Shown here piece by piece: positions 27,360 through 36,212 of a stretch of DNA of 64,000 nt. The stretch covers positions 186,001 to 250,000 of the forward strand of contig NZ_JAKZAL010000004.1 of assembly GCF_022538115.1 (NCBI RefSeq). The letters are read 5' to 3'. The DNA is from Cognataquiflexum rubidum (GTDB lineage: Bacteria > Bacteroidota > Bacteroidia > Cytophagales > Cyclobacteriaceae). The notes beneath the pieces were generated by a model. It was given only the letters and a program-made list of their open reading frames with translations. It made no database searches and was not told the DNA's origin. Numbering within the stretch: the stretch's first letter is position 1; each line of letters begins with the position of its first letter. A program made the translations under genes and the position numbers.

Positions 27360-27795
27360 AAATATGAATGAAATTCAGTTGAAGCGTTTCCTTGGTTTTG
27401 ATTGCCAACTGCTTTAGTGTATTGCCACCTCCTTTAGCTGGTGGACCAAAAAAAGTAATCAGGCTTATAGGCTTTATCCAAAGAAAAAGTAATAAATTAA
27501 ACTCTTTCCAAAAACCCAAAAAGGGTTGAACTTAGCTGAATCGGGATTTCAAATCCCAAAAAATAAAAGGGTGGAATTATAAATTCCACCTAGCGGAGTA
27601 AAGCGTATATATTACACTCAGGAGGGGATTCAGGATAAAGAATTTGAACGTTTGTGAAGACACAAACATGGGGATAGATTTCTCTCTACGTTCGAAATGA
27701 CAAGGGGAAGTTTTTTCCTCTTTTTATTCTTGTTTTTGATTCTCTCGTCCTTGTGCTCAGCTTCCTCTGAGGTAAAAAAATAGAAACCCTTTGCC

Positions 27796-28543
27796 CCCCT
27801 TTGCGAAACCTTGGCGACCATAGCGGTTAAAAAATATCCGGCTTGAGGAGAAGCAGGATAACAACGGAAAGGTGAATGATTGTCCAGACACAAACATGGG
27901 CGATATAGTTAGATTTCTCTCTGCGTCCGAAATGACAAGGGGAAGGTTTTTACCTCAATCAAACATTGCTTAACATAATACCGTCCTCTGTGTCCTCCGC
28001 GAGCTCCGTGGTAAAATCATTAATCCCCATTTGCGAACCTTGGCGAAACCTTGGCAGCCATTGTGGTTTAAGAAATATCCAGCTTCTGGAGAAGCAGGAT
28101 AACAATGGAAAGTTGAATGTTTGTGCAGACACAAACATGGGCGATATACTCTCTCCGCCGCGGCGAATCAGAGTGACAGCCTGTTTTTCTGCGGCAATCT
28201 GCGCTATCTGCGGGAGAATTTTGAATCAAAAAAGTAATGTATCCAGCTTCGGGAGAAGCAGGATAACAATCCCTCCTCCTCCTAATTTTTTCCTCTGTGC
28301 TCTCAGTGTCCTCTGCGGTAAAAAATCAATACCCTCTGCACCCTTTGCGAAACCTTGGCGGCCATTGCGGTAAAAAATAAAACACCACAGAGTGCACAGT
28401 GTACACAGAGAAAAAATAGAGTAAACTTTGACCATTGCGATCCTTGGCGAAACCTTGGCGGCCATTGCGGTTAAAAAAATATCGGGCTTCTGGAGAAGGC
28501 GGATAACAATGGAAAGTTGAATGTTTGTGAAGACACAAACACG
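27796..28543. repeat. ~750-bp direct repeat, copy A
   Basis: It matches 29306-30053 at an offset of 1,510 bp, nearly identical over much of its length (for example ATACCGTCCTCTGTGTCCTC and GAATCAGAGTGACAGCC). It contains GCTTCTGGAGAAGC hairpins, TGTTTGTG/CACAAACA palindromes and 'TTTGCGAAACCTTGGCG' phrases. There is no gene inside. It lies just downstream of the mazF-like gene. Confidence 0.9.
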
Positions 28544-28568
28544 GGCATCAAGAATCAAAATCTATATT

Positions 28569-28913
28569 TCAACCCAAATCCATCAAAATCCTTAAGTTTG
28601 CTTTGACCTTTTCCGCGGTAGCCCTGTCCACCTCTCCTATCTTTTCCAAAAGTCTATTGTTATCTATTGCCCTGATTTGATCAATCATGACATCACAATC
28701 TTCTATGAGTCCAAATTTTGCCTTCTTGAGGTGAACCCTTAAAATCTCTGCCTCGGGCTTCACATTGGTGGTAATCGGACAAATGATGGTAGAAGGATGT
28801 TCCTTATTGAGCAAATCGGTCTGAATGACAATAACAGGTCTGACCTTTCCTGCCTCCGTTCCCCTTCTTGGGTTCAGGTCAGCAATCCAAATTTCAAATT
28901 GCCTGACCTTCAT
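28569..28913 (-). CDS. mazF: MazF/PemK-family endoribonuclease toxin
   Basis: The 114-residue protein has the family opening 'KVRQFEIWIADLNPRRGTEAGKVRPVIVIQ' and 'STIICPITTNV', with the C-terminal 'QIRAIDNNRLLEKIGEV' helix. MazF toxins cut RNA at short sequence motifs. Its start overlaps the end of the upstream antitoxin gene by 20 bases, which implies coupled translation. The pair is bracketed by two long direct repeats. Confidence 0.93.
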   Translation of the reverse strand: MKVRQFEIWIADLNPRRGTEAGKVRPVIVIQTDLLNKEHPSTIICPITTNVKPEAEILRVHLKKAKFGLIEDCDVMIDQIRAIDNNRLLEKIGEVDRATAEKVKANLRILMDLG

Positions 28914-29133
28914 CGAAAAGTTTTTCGAATTCAGCCAAAACTTCCATAGAGTCCTGTGCTACGATTTTTGATTCCTTGCTTAACTGTTCTGACAATAGTC
29001 TCCGCTTATGAAGTCTGTTGTAAAATTCAATTGCATCGTTGATATACCTGTTTCTGTTCTTGTTGCCTTTTGAAATGATAAGTTCAGTCTCCTGAAAAAT
29101 ATCGTCTTCAAGCTTCAATGATAGGTTTTTCAT
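28894..29133 (-). CDS. Ribbon-helix-helix antitoxin partner of MazF
   Basis: The 79-residue product opens 'MKNLSLKLEDDIFQETELIISKGNKNRNRYINDAIEFYN', a ribbon-helix-helix pattern for DNA binding and dimerisation. An acidic C-terminus ('VLAEFEKLFDEGQAI') would wrap the toxin. It precedes and overlaps the mazF-like gene. It probably represses its own promoter in the short AT-rich gap upstream (29134-29200). Confidence 0.88.
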   Translation of the reverse strand: MKNLSLKLEDDIFQETELIISKGNKNRNRYINDAIEFYNRLHKRRLLSEQLSKESKIVAQDSMEVLAEFEKLFDEGQAI

Positions 29134-29237
29134 AGCTTTATTATTTATCTAAAGGTATATACTTTTGATATATACTACAAGGTTAAAAAAATCAAATAAT
29201 CAAAGAGAATTACGGTTTCTTTTTTTTCTGTACCAAC

Positions 29238-29263
29238 AAAAAACCCCGTGACCGGGGTATTTT
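29238..29263. terminator. Bidirectional terminator-like hairpin
   Basis: AAAAAACCCCGTGACCGGGG followed by TATTTTT forms a GC-rich stem with T-runs on both strands. It matches the hairpin in the dispersed 200-bp repeats at 20748, 23447 and 24341. Confidence 0.6.
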
Positions 29264-29305
29264 TACTAAAGGAAGAAATTTATTTTTGGGGAATAAGACT
29301 TGGCG

Positions 29306-30053
29306 ACCATTTGCGGAACCTTGGCGACCATTGCGGTGAAAAAATATCCTGCTTCTGGAGAAGCAGGATAACAACGGAAAGTTGAATGTTTGTGAAGACA
29401 CAAACATGGGAGATAGATTTAGATTTCTCTCTGAGTTCGAAATTACAAGGGGAAGGTTTTTACTTCAATCAAACATTGCTCAACATGATACCGTCCTCTG
29501 TGTCCTCCGCGAGCTCCGTGGTAAAATCATTAATCCCCATTTGCGACCCTTTGCGAAACCTTGGTGACCATTGCGGTTAAAAAATTATCGGGCTTCCGGA
29601 GAAGAAGGATAACAATGGAAAGTTGAATGTTTGTGCAGACACAAACATGGGCGATATACTCTCTCCGCCGCGGCGAATCAGAGTGACAGCCTGTTTTTCT
29701 GCGGCAATCTGCGCTATCTGCGGGAGAATTTTGAATCAAAAAAGTAATGTATCCAGCTTCGGGAGAAGCAGGATAACAATCCCTCCTCCTCCTAATTTTT
29801 TCCTCTGTGCTCTCAGTGTCCTCTGCGGTAAAAAATCAATACCCTCTGCCCCCCTTTGCGAAACCTTGGCGGCCATTGCGGTAAAAAATAAAACACCACA
29901 GAGTGCACAGTGTACACAGAGAAAAACAGAGTGAGCTTGGATCATTGCGATCCTTGCGAAACCTTGGTGACCATTGCGGTAAAAAAAATATCGGGCTTCT
30001 GGAGAAGAAGGATAACAATGGAAAGTTGAATGTTTGTGCAGACACAAAAATGG
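29306..30053. repeat. ~750-bp direct repeat, copy B
   Basis: Copy B matches 27796-28543 in the same orientation and lies upstream of the mazEF-like pair on the minus strand. The two copies therefore bracket the toxin-antitoxin genes. Differences are mainly small substitutions in the TTTGCGAAACCTTGG phrases and in the hairpin loops. Confidence 0.9.
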
Positions 30054-30347
30054 GCTTTGTAGTGACGGCTTTATTTTCTGCGTCAATCTGCGAGAACTGC
30101 GGGAGAAAATTAAACCTCAAATGAACCATAAATCCCGCCTCTGGAGAAGGAGATAAAATGGTCCAACACTCATTCAATAAGATTACCCGACGGAATCAAA
30201 ACCGCGATTTTTAGGGAAATAGGGTGTTTTTAACAATGGAGAATACGAAAAAAATGATATCCTGAAGTTAGAATCCAGATTGAATGTCAATCATGGAAAC
30301 CAAAAAAGTACCAATTGATTTATACTTATTTCTTAAGATTTTATGTG

Positions 30348-31052
30348 CTAACAACCTTGCCCATAATAGGCATCTTTTCCGTGCTTCCGCTCAAAATGCT
30401 TTTTGATCAGGGCATCTTTTAATCTTGGGGCATTGGGATTGATCTGTAAGGTCAGATAGGCCATGCGTGCGATTTCTTCCAAGACTTTGCTGTTGTAAAC
30501 TGCTTTAGCGGCATTTTTACCCCAAGCAAAAGGACCGTGATTTCCAATCAGCACCATTTCGACTTCATCAGGTCTTAACCCTTTGGAAGCAAAGCAATCC
30601 AAAATCTGCTGACCTGTATTATGTTCATAATCTCCCTGAATCAAACTGTCTGACATCGGAGGTGCACAGGGAATGTCCACCGTAAGATGATCTGCATGTG
30701 TCGTCCCAAAAATCGGAATATCCATCTGCGCCTGTGCCCAAGCAACTGCACACGTCGAATGTGTGTGACAGATTCCTCCAATATTTTCCCAATGTTTGTA
30801 AAGAAATGCATGTGTCTTGGTATCAGAGGAAGGCCGCATCTTTCCTTCAATGACGTTATTGTCAAAATCAACGATCACCATATCCTCCACTTTCAGTTCT
30901 TCATAAGGAACTCCGCTTGGTTTGATGGCAAAAACTCCCTTTTCCCTATCCACCGCACTGACATTCCCAAAAGTATAGACTACCAAATCCAATTTTGGAA
31001 GCAGCATATTGGCTGTATAGCATTCTTGTTTGAGGCTTTTGTAAATAGACAT
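30348..31052 (-). CDS. araD: L-ribulose-5-phosphate 4-epimerase
   Basis: The 234-residue protein belongs to the class II aldolase/AraD family. It shows 'NVSAVDREKGVFAIKPSGVPY', 'GKMRPSSDTKTHAFLYKHW' and the zinc ligands in 'GGICHTHSTCAVAWAQ' and 'THADHLTVDIPC'. It converts L-ribulose-5-phosphate to D-xylulose-5-phosphate, feeding the pentose phosphate pathway. It follows araB on the minus strand, but a yefM/yoeB pair lies between them. Length is typical for the family. Confidence 0.95.
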   Translation of the reverse strand: MSIYKSLKQECYTANMLLPKLDLVVYTFGNVSAVDREKGVFAIKPSGVPYEELKVEDMVIVDFDNNVIEGKMRPSSDTKTHAFLYKHWENIGGICHTHSTCAVAWAQAQMDIPIFGTTHADHLTVDIPCAPPMSDSLIQGDYEHNTGQQILDCFASKGLRPDEVEMVLIGNHGPFAWGKNAAKAVYNSKVLEEIARMAYLTLQINPNAPRLKDALIKKHFERKHGKDAYYGQGC

Positions 31053-31153
31053 GAAATTTATAAATGGATTTGAACAATAATTAAATTTATAGGAATCAAC
31101 AATATCAATTTTTCTTCTCTGAAAAATGAAATCCCTGTAAAACCTTCAAAAGT

Positions 31154-31426
31154 TTATTTGTAATGGCCTACAGTTGAAATCACTGTAACTGTAATGCTCT
31201 TTTCATTTACAGCATATACTATTCTGTGCTCCCTATTTATTCGTCGGGACCAAAATCCCGCTAATGAATGTTTCAACAATTCGGGCTGTCCCTCACCTGA
31301 ATAAGGATGTTCTGTAAGCTCCACAAGAAGTTTTTTGAGCTTTAATAAAAGCGGCTTATTTCCTGATTTTTTGAGCTTTTCGATTCCCTCTAAGGCTTTT
31401 GGAGTAAATTCAATAATGTAACTCAC
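31154..31426 (-). CDS. yoeB: YoeB-family mRNA interferase toxin
   Basis: The 90-residue protein has the RelE/YoeB pattern 'GFWSRRINREHRIVYAV' and the C-terminal 'GHYK'. The histidine and tyrosine near the end and the arginines in 'RRINREHR' are the usual ribosome-dependent nuclease residues. It starts with GTG, which overlaps the antitoxin stop (GTGA). Confidence 0.95.
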   Translation of the reverse strand: MSYIIEFTPKALEGIEKLKKSGNKPLLLKLKKLLVELTEHPYSGEGQPELLKHSLAGFWSRRINREHRIVYAVNEKSITVTVISTVGHYK

Positions 31427-31674
31427 AAACCCAATAACTTGTCAAAATCTGATTTGTCCACTTTGATGGTATTTCCAGTATTATATTGTGAAATTCCAAC
31501 CTTGATATCTTCCAAAACCTCAGGGTCTAAAAAGAATCTGTCTTTTTCTGAAATTGGAACCAATACGTATGCCTTTTCCTTGCCTCTCTGAACAATCACT
31601 TGCTCATTGTTATCGGCAAGATCCATGTACTTTTTTTGATTTTCCCTGAATTCTCTTGAGCTGACTACTAACAT
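31423..31674 (-). CDS. yefM: YefM/Phd-family antitoxin
   Basis: The 83-residue protein has the Phd/YefM N-terminal DNA-binding start 'LVVSSREFRENQKKYMDLADNNEQVIVQRG' and a C-terminal acidic segment that wraps the toxin ('VDKSDFDKLLGL'). It precedes yoeB and overlaps it by four bases. The pair lies 73 bp after araB in the same direction. Transcripts from the arabinose operon could therefore run through it, although the pair usually has its own autoregulated promoter. Confidence 0.9.
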   Translation of the reverse strand: MLVVSSREFRENQKKYMDLADNNEQVIVQRGKEKAYVLVPISEKDRFFLDPEVLEDIKVGISQYNTGNTIKVDKSDFDKLLGL

Positions 31675-31747
31675 ATCCTAATAAATTTTATGTACCAATA
31701 TGGTACATAAATATACAGATATAAGTTCAAGTTTATAGAAAACCATA

Positions 31748-33430
31748 TCAATTATTTGATTGTCCTAATTTGCGCTCAACAAACTCCCCAAACCTACCAT
31801 ACTCCTTATATAATTTATTATAGTGTTTTACATTTTCTGTAATGGGATGATAAACTTCATCAAATCCATTGCTCATGGCCTTGATTGCTGCTTGTGTATC
31901 AGGATGGATTCCTGCTGCAACTGCCGCATAAATGGCCGCACCCAAAGCCGGTGCCTGGTCTGAAGTGGCCACTTTTATGGGCATATCAAGCACATCTGCC
32001 AATGTCTGCATGACAAGTTTGGACTTTTTGGCCACACCACCCATTCCGATTACTGTCTCGATTTTAACCCCTTCTTCCTCAAACCTGTCGACAATCTTTT
32101 TGGAACCAAAGCTGATGGCTTCCACCAAGGATTTGAAAACCCTCGCTGCATCCGAACCCATATTCAAACCCATAATCGCTCCTTTCAAAGCCTGATTGGC
32201 GTCAGGAGTCCTTCGCCCATTGATCCAATCAAGTGAAACTATTTTAGATTCATTCACGGGAATTTTAAGTGCCTCTTCGGAAAGTTGGGTTATGAGATTT
32301 TCTTGGACTTCTTCTATCAGTTTTGCTTTTTGGCTTTCGTCCAAATGAATACTTTTTTGGATCAAATCGATACTTGGTTTGGTAATCAAATCCCTAAACC
32401 AAGCCAAAACATCCCCAAAACCGGATTGCCCCGCTTCCAGACCAATCATTCCGGGAATGACAGATCCATCCACTTGCCCACAGATTCCCTTTATCAGGTT
32501 GTTTCCAAGATTCTCTTTGGAAGTAATCATGATGTCACAAGTGGAGGTTCCCATTACTTTGATCAGGGTATTTTCTGATATCTCGCCGCCTACAGCGCCT
32601 GCATGGGCATCAAATGTTCCCACAGCCACGACTGTATCTGTGGTCAAACCCAACCTTTCAGCCCAATTTTCGCTAAGGTTTCCTGCCTGATTGTCTGAAG
32701 TAAAGGTTTCAGAATAAAGACGATCTCTTAATGACGCTAAATAAGGATGAAACAATCCTAAAAACTCCTTGGGCGGCAAACCTCCCCAGCTTTCATGCCA
32801 AAGGGCTTTATGGCCTGCCGCACACCTGCTTCGCTTTAGTGTCAAAGGATCTTCATTTCCAATCAATTGTGCAGTGATAAAATCACAATGCTCCATCCAG
32901 GAAAACGCCACATCAGCCACCTTTTGGTCATCTCTTACAACATGTAATATTTTAGACCAAAACCACTCTGAAGAGTAAATTCCACCTTCGTATTTGGTGT
33001 AATCCTCCCCTCCCCAAGTTCGGGCAATATGGTTGATTTCATTGGCTTCCTTGATGGCCGTATGGTCCTTCCAAAGTACCATCATGGCATTTGGGTTTTC
33101 TGCAAATGTAGGATTCATGGCCAGGGATTGGCCTTTATCATCCACAGGCAAAGGGGAAGAACCTGTGGTATCCACACAGATGGCTTTGACTTGTGAAGCA
33201 GGGATTTTGGATTTTTCCATCACACCTTTGACACTCGCTTCCAAACCTTCCAAATGATCCAATGGATGTTGCCTGAATTGGTTTTCCACCGGATTGCAGT
33301 ATTTACCGGCTTTCCATCTTGGGTATAAAACAACGTGGCTTGCGACGCAGTCACCGTTTTTGGTATTCACCAAAACCGCCCTGACAGAATCTGTCCCATA
33401 GTCCAACCCGATTACATATTTATCGTCCAT
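31748..33430 (-). CDS. araB: Ribulokinase
   Basis: From the ATG at 33430 the product is 560 residues, a normal length. It belongs to the FGGY kinase family: 'YVIGLDYGTDSVRAVLV' at the N-terminus and 'MGTSTCDIMITSK', 'GMGGVAKKSKLVMQTLADVLDMPI' further on. It phosphorylates L-ribulose with ATP. The gene follows the GH51 arabinofuranosidase gene by about 50 bp on the minus strand, consistent with one operon, and precedes the yefM/yoeB pair and araD. Confidence 0.96.
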   Translation of the reverse strand: MDDKYVIGLDYGTDSVRAVLVNTKNGDCVASHVVLYPRWKAGKYCNPVENQFRQHPLDHLEGLEASVKGVMEKSKIPASQVKAICVDTTGSSPLPVDDKGQSLAMNPTFAENPNAMMVLWKDHTAIKEANEINHIARTWGGEDYTKYEGGIYSSEWFWSKILHVVRDDQKVADVAFSWMEHCDFITAQLIGNEDPLTLKRSRCAAGHKALWHESWGGLPPKEFLGLFHPYLASLRDRLYSETFTSDNQAGNLSENWAERLGLTTDTVVAVGTFDAHAGAVGGEISENTLIKVMGTSTCDIMITSKENLGNNLIKGICGQVDGSVIPGMIGLEAGQSGFGDVLAWFRDLITKPSIDLIQKSIHLDESQKAKLIEEVQENLITQLSEEALKIPVNESKIVSLDWINGRRTPDANQALKGAIMGLNMGSDAARVFKSLVEAISFGSKKIVDRFEEEGVKIETVIGMGGVAKKSKLVMQTLADVLDMPIKVATSDQAPALGAAIYAAVAAGIHPDTQAAIKAMSNGFDEVYHPITENVKHYNKLYKEYGRFGEFVERKLGQSNN

Positions 33431-33478
33431 GCTATTAATATCAGTTTTTTTTCGAACCAAATTAGTACTTAAAAAACA

Positions 33479-35029
33479 TTATTTCACCCTAACCATCAAG
33501 ACTGAATTGGCGGGAACAGCAATTTTCAGGTTGTCTTTATCCAATTTGAAATCTTTGAAAGCTGCTTTTTTGACTACCTCCTTTTTCTCAAAAGTATTGT
33601 AAGAATCTATGGACGGTGCCGTCACATATTCCGCTGTGACGGTCTTGGCTGAAATCCCTCTCAACACCACATCAAGGTCAATTTTCTTGTCAGGATGAAT
33701 ATTTGCAATGCTGATATTTACCGTTCCATCGGGAGATTTGGAAGTAGATACATTCAAAGCCTCCAGTTTTTCTTTGCCATAAGACACAACTTCCGTCACA
33801 AGATGGTGGGAAAGCAAAGTAGCATCTTTATGGGGCTTATACAGATCAAAAACATGGTATGTCGGGGTAAGGATCATGTCTGTATCATTGGTAAGGATGA
33901 TGGCCTGCAGCACGTTGACCGTTTGGGCCAAATTAGCCATATGGACTCTGTCAGCATGTTTATTGAAAATATTCAAGGAAATTGCTGCCACATGGGCATC
34001 CCTCATAGTGTTCTGCTGATAAAGGAAACCAGGATTGGTTCCAGGCTCGACTTGATACCAAGTTCCCCATTCATCAACGATCATTCCTATTCTTTTTTCA
34101 GGATCATATTGGTCCATGATAGCACCATGGCGCTTTATCAATTCCTCAATTCCTGAAGCTTTTCTCAAAGTCTCCAAGTAAGTTTCTTTGTCAAAAACAG
34201 TAGCCGATTTCTTGTCAGTCCAAGAACCAGTCATGGTATAATAATGTACCGAAAGCCCATCCATCATATTGAGGGGAATGTTTTTCATCAATACTTCGGT
34301 CCAGTTATAATCATTACTGTTAGCTCCGCCTGCGATTTTATATAGTTTATTTGCCCCATAATCCCTCGCGTAGGTTGCATATCTTCTGTATTCATTGGCA
34401 TAATATTCGGCTGTCATATTGCCGCCGCAGCCCCAGTTTTCATTTCCAACACCCCAATATTTAATATTCCAAGGTTCGTCCTGACCGTTTTTCTTTCTCA
34501 GGTTTGACATGGGGCTTACCCCGTCAAAATTGATATATTCGATCCATTTGGACATTTCATCAACTGAACCGCTTCCGACATTACCTGTGATATAAGGTTC
34601 AGCACCGATTTTTTTGGCAAAATTCATGAATTCATGTGTTCCAAAGGAGTTGTCTTCTACCACGCCGCCCCAATGGGTGTTGATCATCGTAGGACGGTCT
34701 TTTGGATTGCCGATACCGTCTGTCCAATGGTATTCATCTGCAAAGCAACCTCCCGGCCAACGCAGGTTGGGAATCTCCAGTTTTTGGATCGCTTTCATAA
34801 CATCCAATCGGTAACCTTCCTCATTGGGGATTTTGGAATCCGGCCCTACCCAGATTCCCCCATAGATATTTCTTCCAAGGTGCTCCGCAAAATGACCATA
34901 AATATGTTTGTTGATAATGACACTTCCCTGATCGGCATTGACTATCAGTCGGGAGGTTTGGGCAGCAGAATTGAAGGAAACCAACATTGCTGTCATCATG
35001 ACAAGTCCTTTTAAACCAATTTTTTTCAT
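33479..35029 (-). CDS. abfA: GH51 alpha-L-arabinofuranosidase, exported
   Basis: From the ATG at 35029 the product is 516 residues with a signal peptide ending near NSAAQ; a longer frame to 35065 is unlikely. The GH51 catalytic acid/base glutamate sits in '[13 protein letters not shown]' and the nucleophile glutamate in '[11 protein letters not shown]'. The '[13 protein letters not shown]' element near residue 85 is typical. It removes terminal L-arabinose from arabinan or arabinoxylan in the periplasm or outside. It is the first gene of the minus-strand arabinose operon. A likely operator lies about 125 bp upstream at 35154-35166. Confidence 0.94.
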   Translation of the reverse strand: MKKIGLKGLVMMTAMLVSFNSAAQTSRLIVNADQGSVIINKHIYGHFAEHLGRNIYGGIWVGPDSKIPNEEGYRLDVMKAIQKLEIPNLRWPGGCFADEYHWTDGIGNPKDRPTMINTHWGGVVEDNSFGTHEFMNFAKKIGAEPYITGNVGSGSVDEMSKWIEYINFDGVSPMSNLRKKNGQDEPWNIKYWGVGNENWGCGGNMTAEYYANEYRRYATYARDYGANKLYKIAGGANSNDYNWTEVLMKNIPLNMMDGLSVHYYTMTGSWTDKKSATVFDKETYLETLRKASGIEELIKRHGAIMDQYDPEKRIGMIVDEWGTWYQVEPGTNPGFLYQQNTMRDAHVAAISLNIFNKHADRVHMANLAQTVNVLQAIILTNDTDMILTPTYHVFDLYKPHKDATLLSHHLVTEVVSYGKEKLEALNVSTSKSPDGTVNISIANIHPDKKIDLDVVLRGISAKTVTAEYVTAPSIDSYNTFEKKEVVKKAAFKDFKLDKDNLKIAVPANSVLMVRVK

Positions 35030-35153
35030 TTGATTTTGTATTTGAGGTTTATTTGATTGAATCATTTTTTAAATCGACGTATGTTTTACCCAAATCTCGT
35101 CGGGATTACACCTGATAATATTAGAAAATAAACCTGATGGGGCAAAGATTAAT

Positions 35154-35166
35154 TGTAATAATTACA
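35154..35166. promoter_or_regulatory. Candidate arabinose operator, abfA side
   Basis: TGTAATAATTACA is a perfect palindrome (arms TGTAAT and ATTACA around a central A) about 125 bp upstream of abfA and 145 bp upstream of the NUDIX regulator gene. A near relative lies at 36055-36067 before araA. Recurrence of the same palindrome at both divergent arabinose promoters is the reason for the call. Confidence 0.6.
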
Positions 35167-35308
35167 CTAATAATCAAATATCGTCCCAGGAATGAGTCTC
35201 TTTGATTTGGGGTGAAGAAGATTGCATCAAGGAAGAGTCTCATTTTTATTTAATCTGAGATTTTACATATCTTTTGAGAACTTAATTTCAGATCGAATCA
35301 ATTGTAAA

Positions 35309-36019
35309 ATGAAATACTCCAACCAAACAAGAATCCTTGTAGCAGTAGATTGCATAGTATTTGGATTTGATGGAACAGAGTACAAGTTGCTTTTGATCCA
35401 ACGCGGTTTTGCCCCTGAAAAAGAAAAATGGTCTTTGATGGGAGGCTTTGTCCAACCTGAGGAATCACTCGACGAAGCAGCTTCCAGGATTTTGAAACAA
35501 CTCACCGGACTTCAGGACATTTATCTTGAAGAAATGGGGGCATTTAGCAGGCCTGACAGGGACCCGATTGAAAGGGTCGTTGCCGTCACCTATGTCGCTT
35601 TGATCGATATCGAAAAATACCAACAACAGATCAATGACGATTTTCATGCAAGGTGGTTTCCGATGAAAGAACTTCCAAAACTCATTTTTGATCATCAGGA
35701 AATGGTAGATATCGCATTGAATAAGTTGCGGTACAAGGCAGCTTTTCACCCCATTCTATTTGAATTGCTCCCGGAAAAATTTACGCTGCCTCAGTTGCAA
35801 ACCATGTATGAAGGGCTTTATAATACCAAATTTGATAAAAGAAATTTTACCCGAAAGTTACTTTCCACCAACCTTTTGAAAAAGGAAAAAGAAAAGGACA
35901 AACTGAGCTCTAAGAAAGGCGCTTTTTACTATTCCTTGGATGTGAAGCAGTACAAAGAGACCATATTGACCATTCAGAATATCATCCCACTCCATGAAAT
36001 TACAAGTGTCCGCGAATAA
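35309..36019 (+). CDS. araR: NUDIX-domain arabinose regulator (NrtR/AraR-like)
   Basis: From the ATG at 35309 the product is 236 residues. It has a NUDIX-like domain (about residues 8-140) including 'KWSLMGGFVQPEESLDEAASRILKQLTGL'. The catalytic Nudix box is degenerate, as in transcription regulators. A winged-helix C-terminus follows ('LPQLQTMYEGLYNTKFDKRNFTRKLL'). NrtR-family proteins with a winged helix repress sugar genes in Bacteroidota; a homologue controls arabinose use in gut Bacteroides. Its position between the two arms of the locus and the two palindromes support this role. Confidence 0.88.
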   Translation: MKYSNQTRILVAVDCIVFGFDGTEYKLLLIQRGFAPEKEKWSLMGGFVQPEESLDEAASRILKQLTGLQDIYLEEMGAFSRPDRDPIERVVAVTYVALIDIEKYQQQINDDFHARWFPMKELPKLIFDHQEMVDIALNKLRYKAAFHPILFELLPEKFTLPQLQTMYEGLYNTKFDKRNFTRKLLSTNLLKKEKEKDKLSSKKGAFYYSLDVKQYKETILTIQNIIPLHEITSVRE

Positions 36020-36054
36020 ATTTATTTTTAGATGATTAAATTGTTTTCTATAGG

Positions 36055-36067
36055 TGTAATTAATACA
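36055..36067. promoter_or_regulatory. Candidate arabinose operator, araA side
   Basis: TGTAATTAATACA is a near-palindrome in the 193-bp gap between the regulator gene and araA, about 145 bp upstream of the araA start. It shares TGTAAT and a TACA right arm with the site at 35154-35166. Confidence 0.55.
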
Positions 36068-36212
36068 CTTAATTGATTTACTTTTAACTTAAGAAAAAAT
36101 CACTGACCGATTGCCCGATGCCTTGGTTTTCAATTCGAAAGTTTAATTCCACTGAGGTCGGAAAAAAGGGGTGCACATAATTAACCTATCCTGTTTCAAA
36201 AAGGAAATTCTC

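Noticed and set aside
27630-30177. Several 60-135-residue frames around mazEF
   Set aside because: They lie in the repeats and appear in duplicate with them; only the mazEF-like pair is gene-like.
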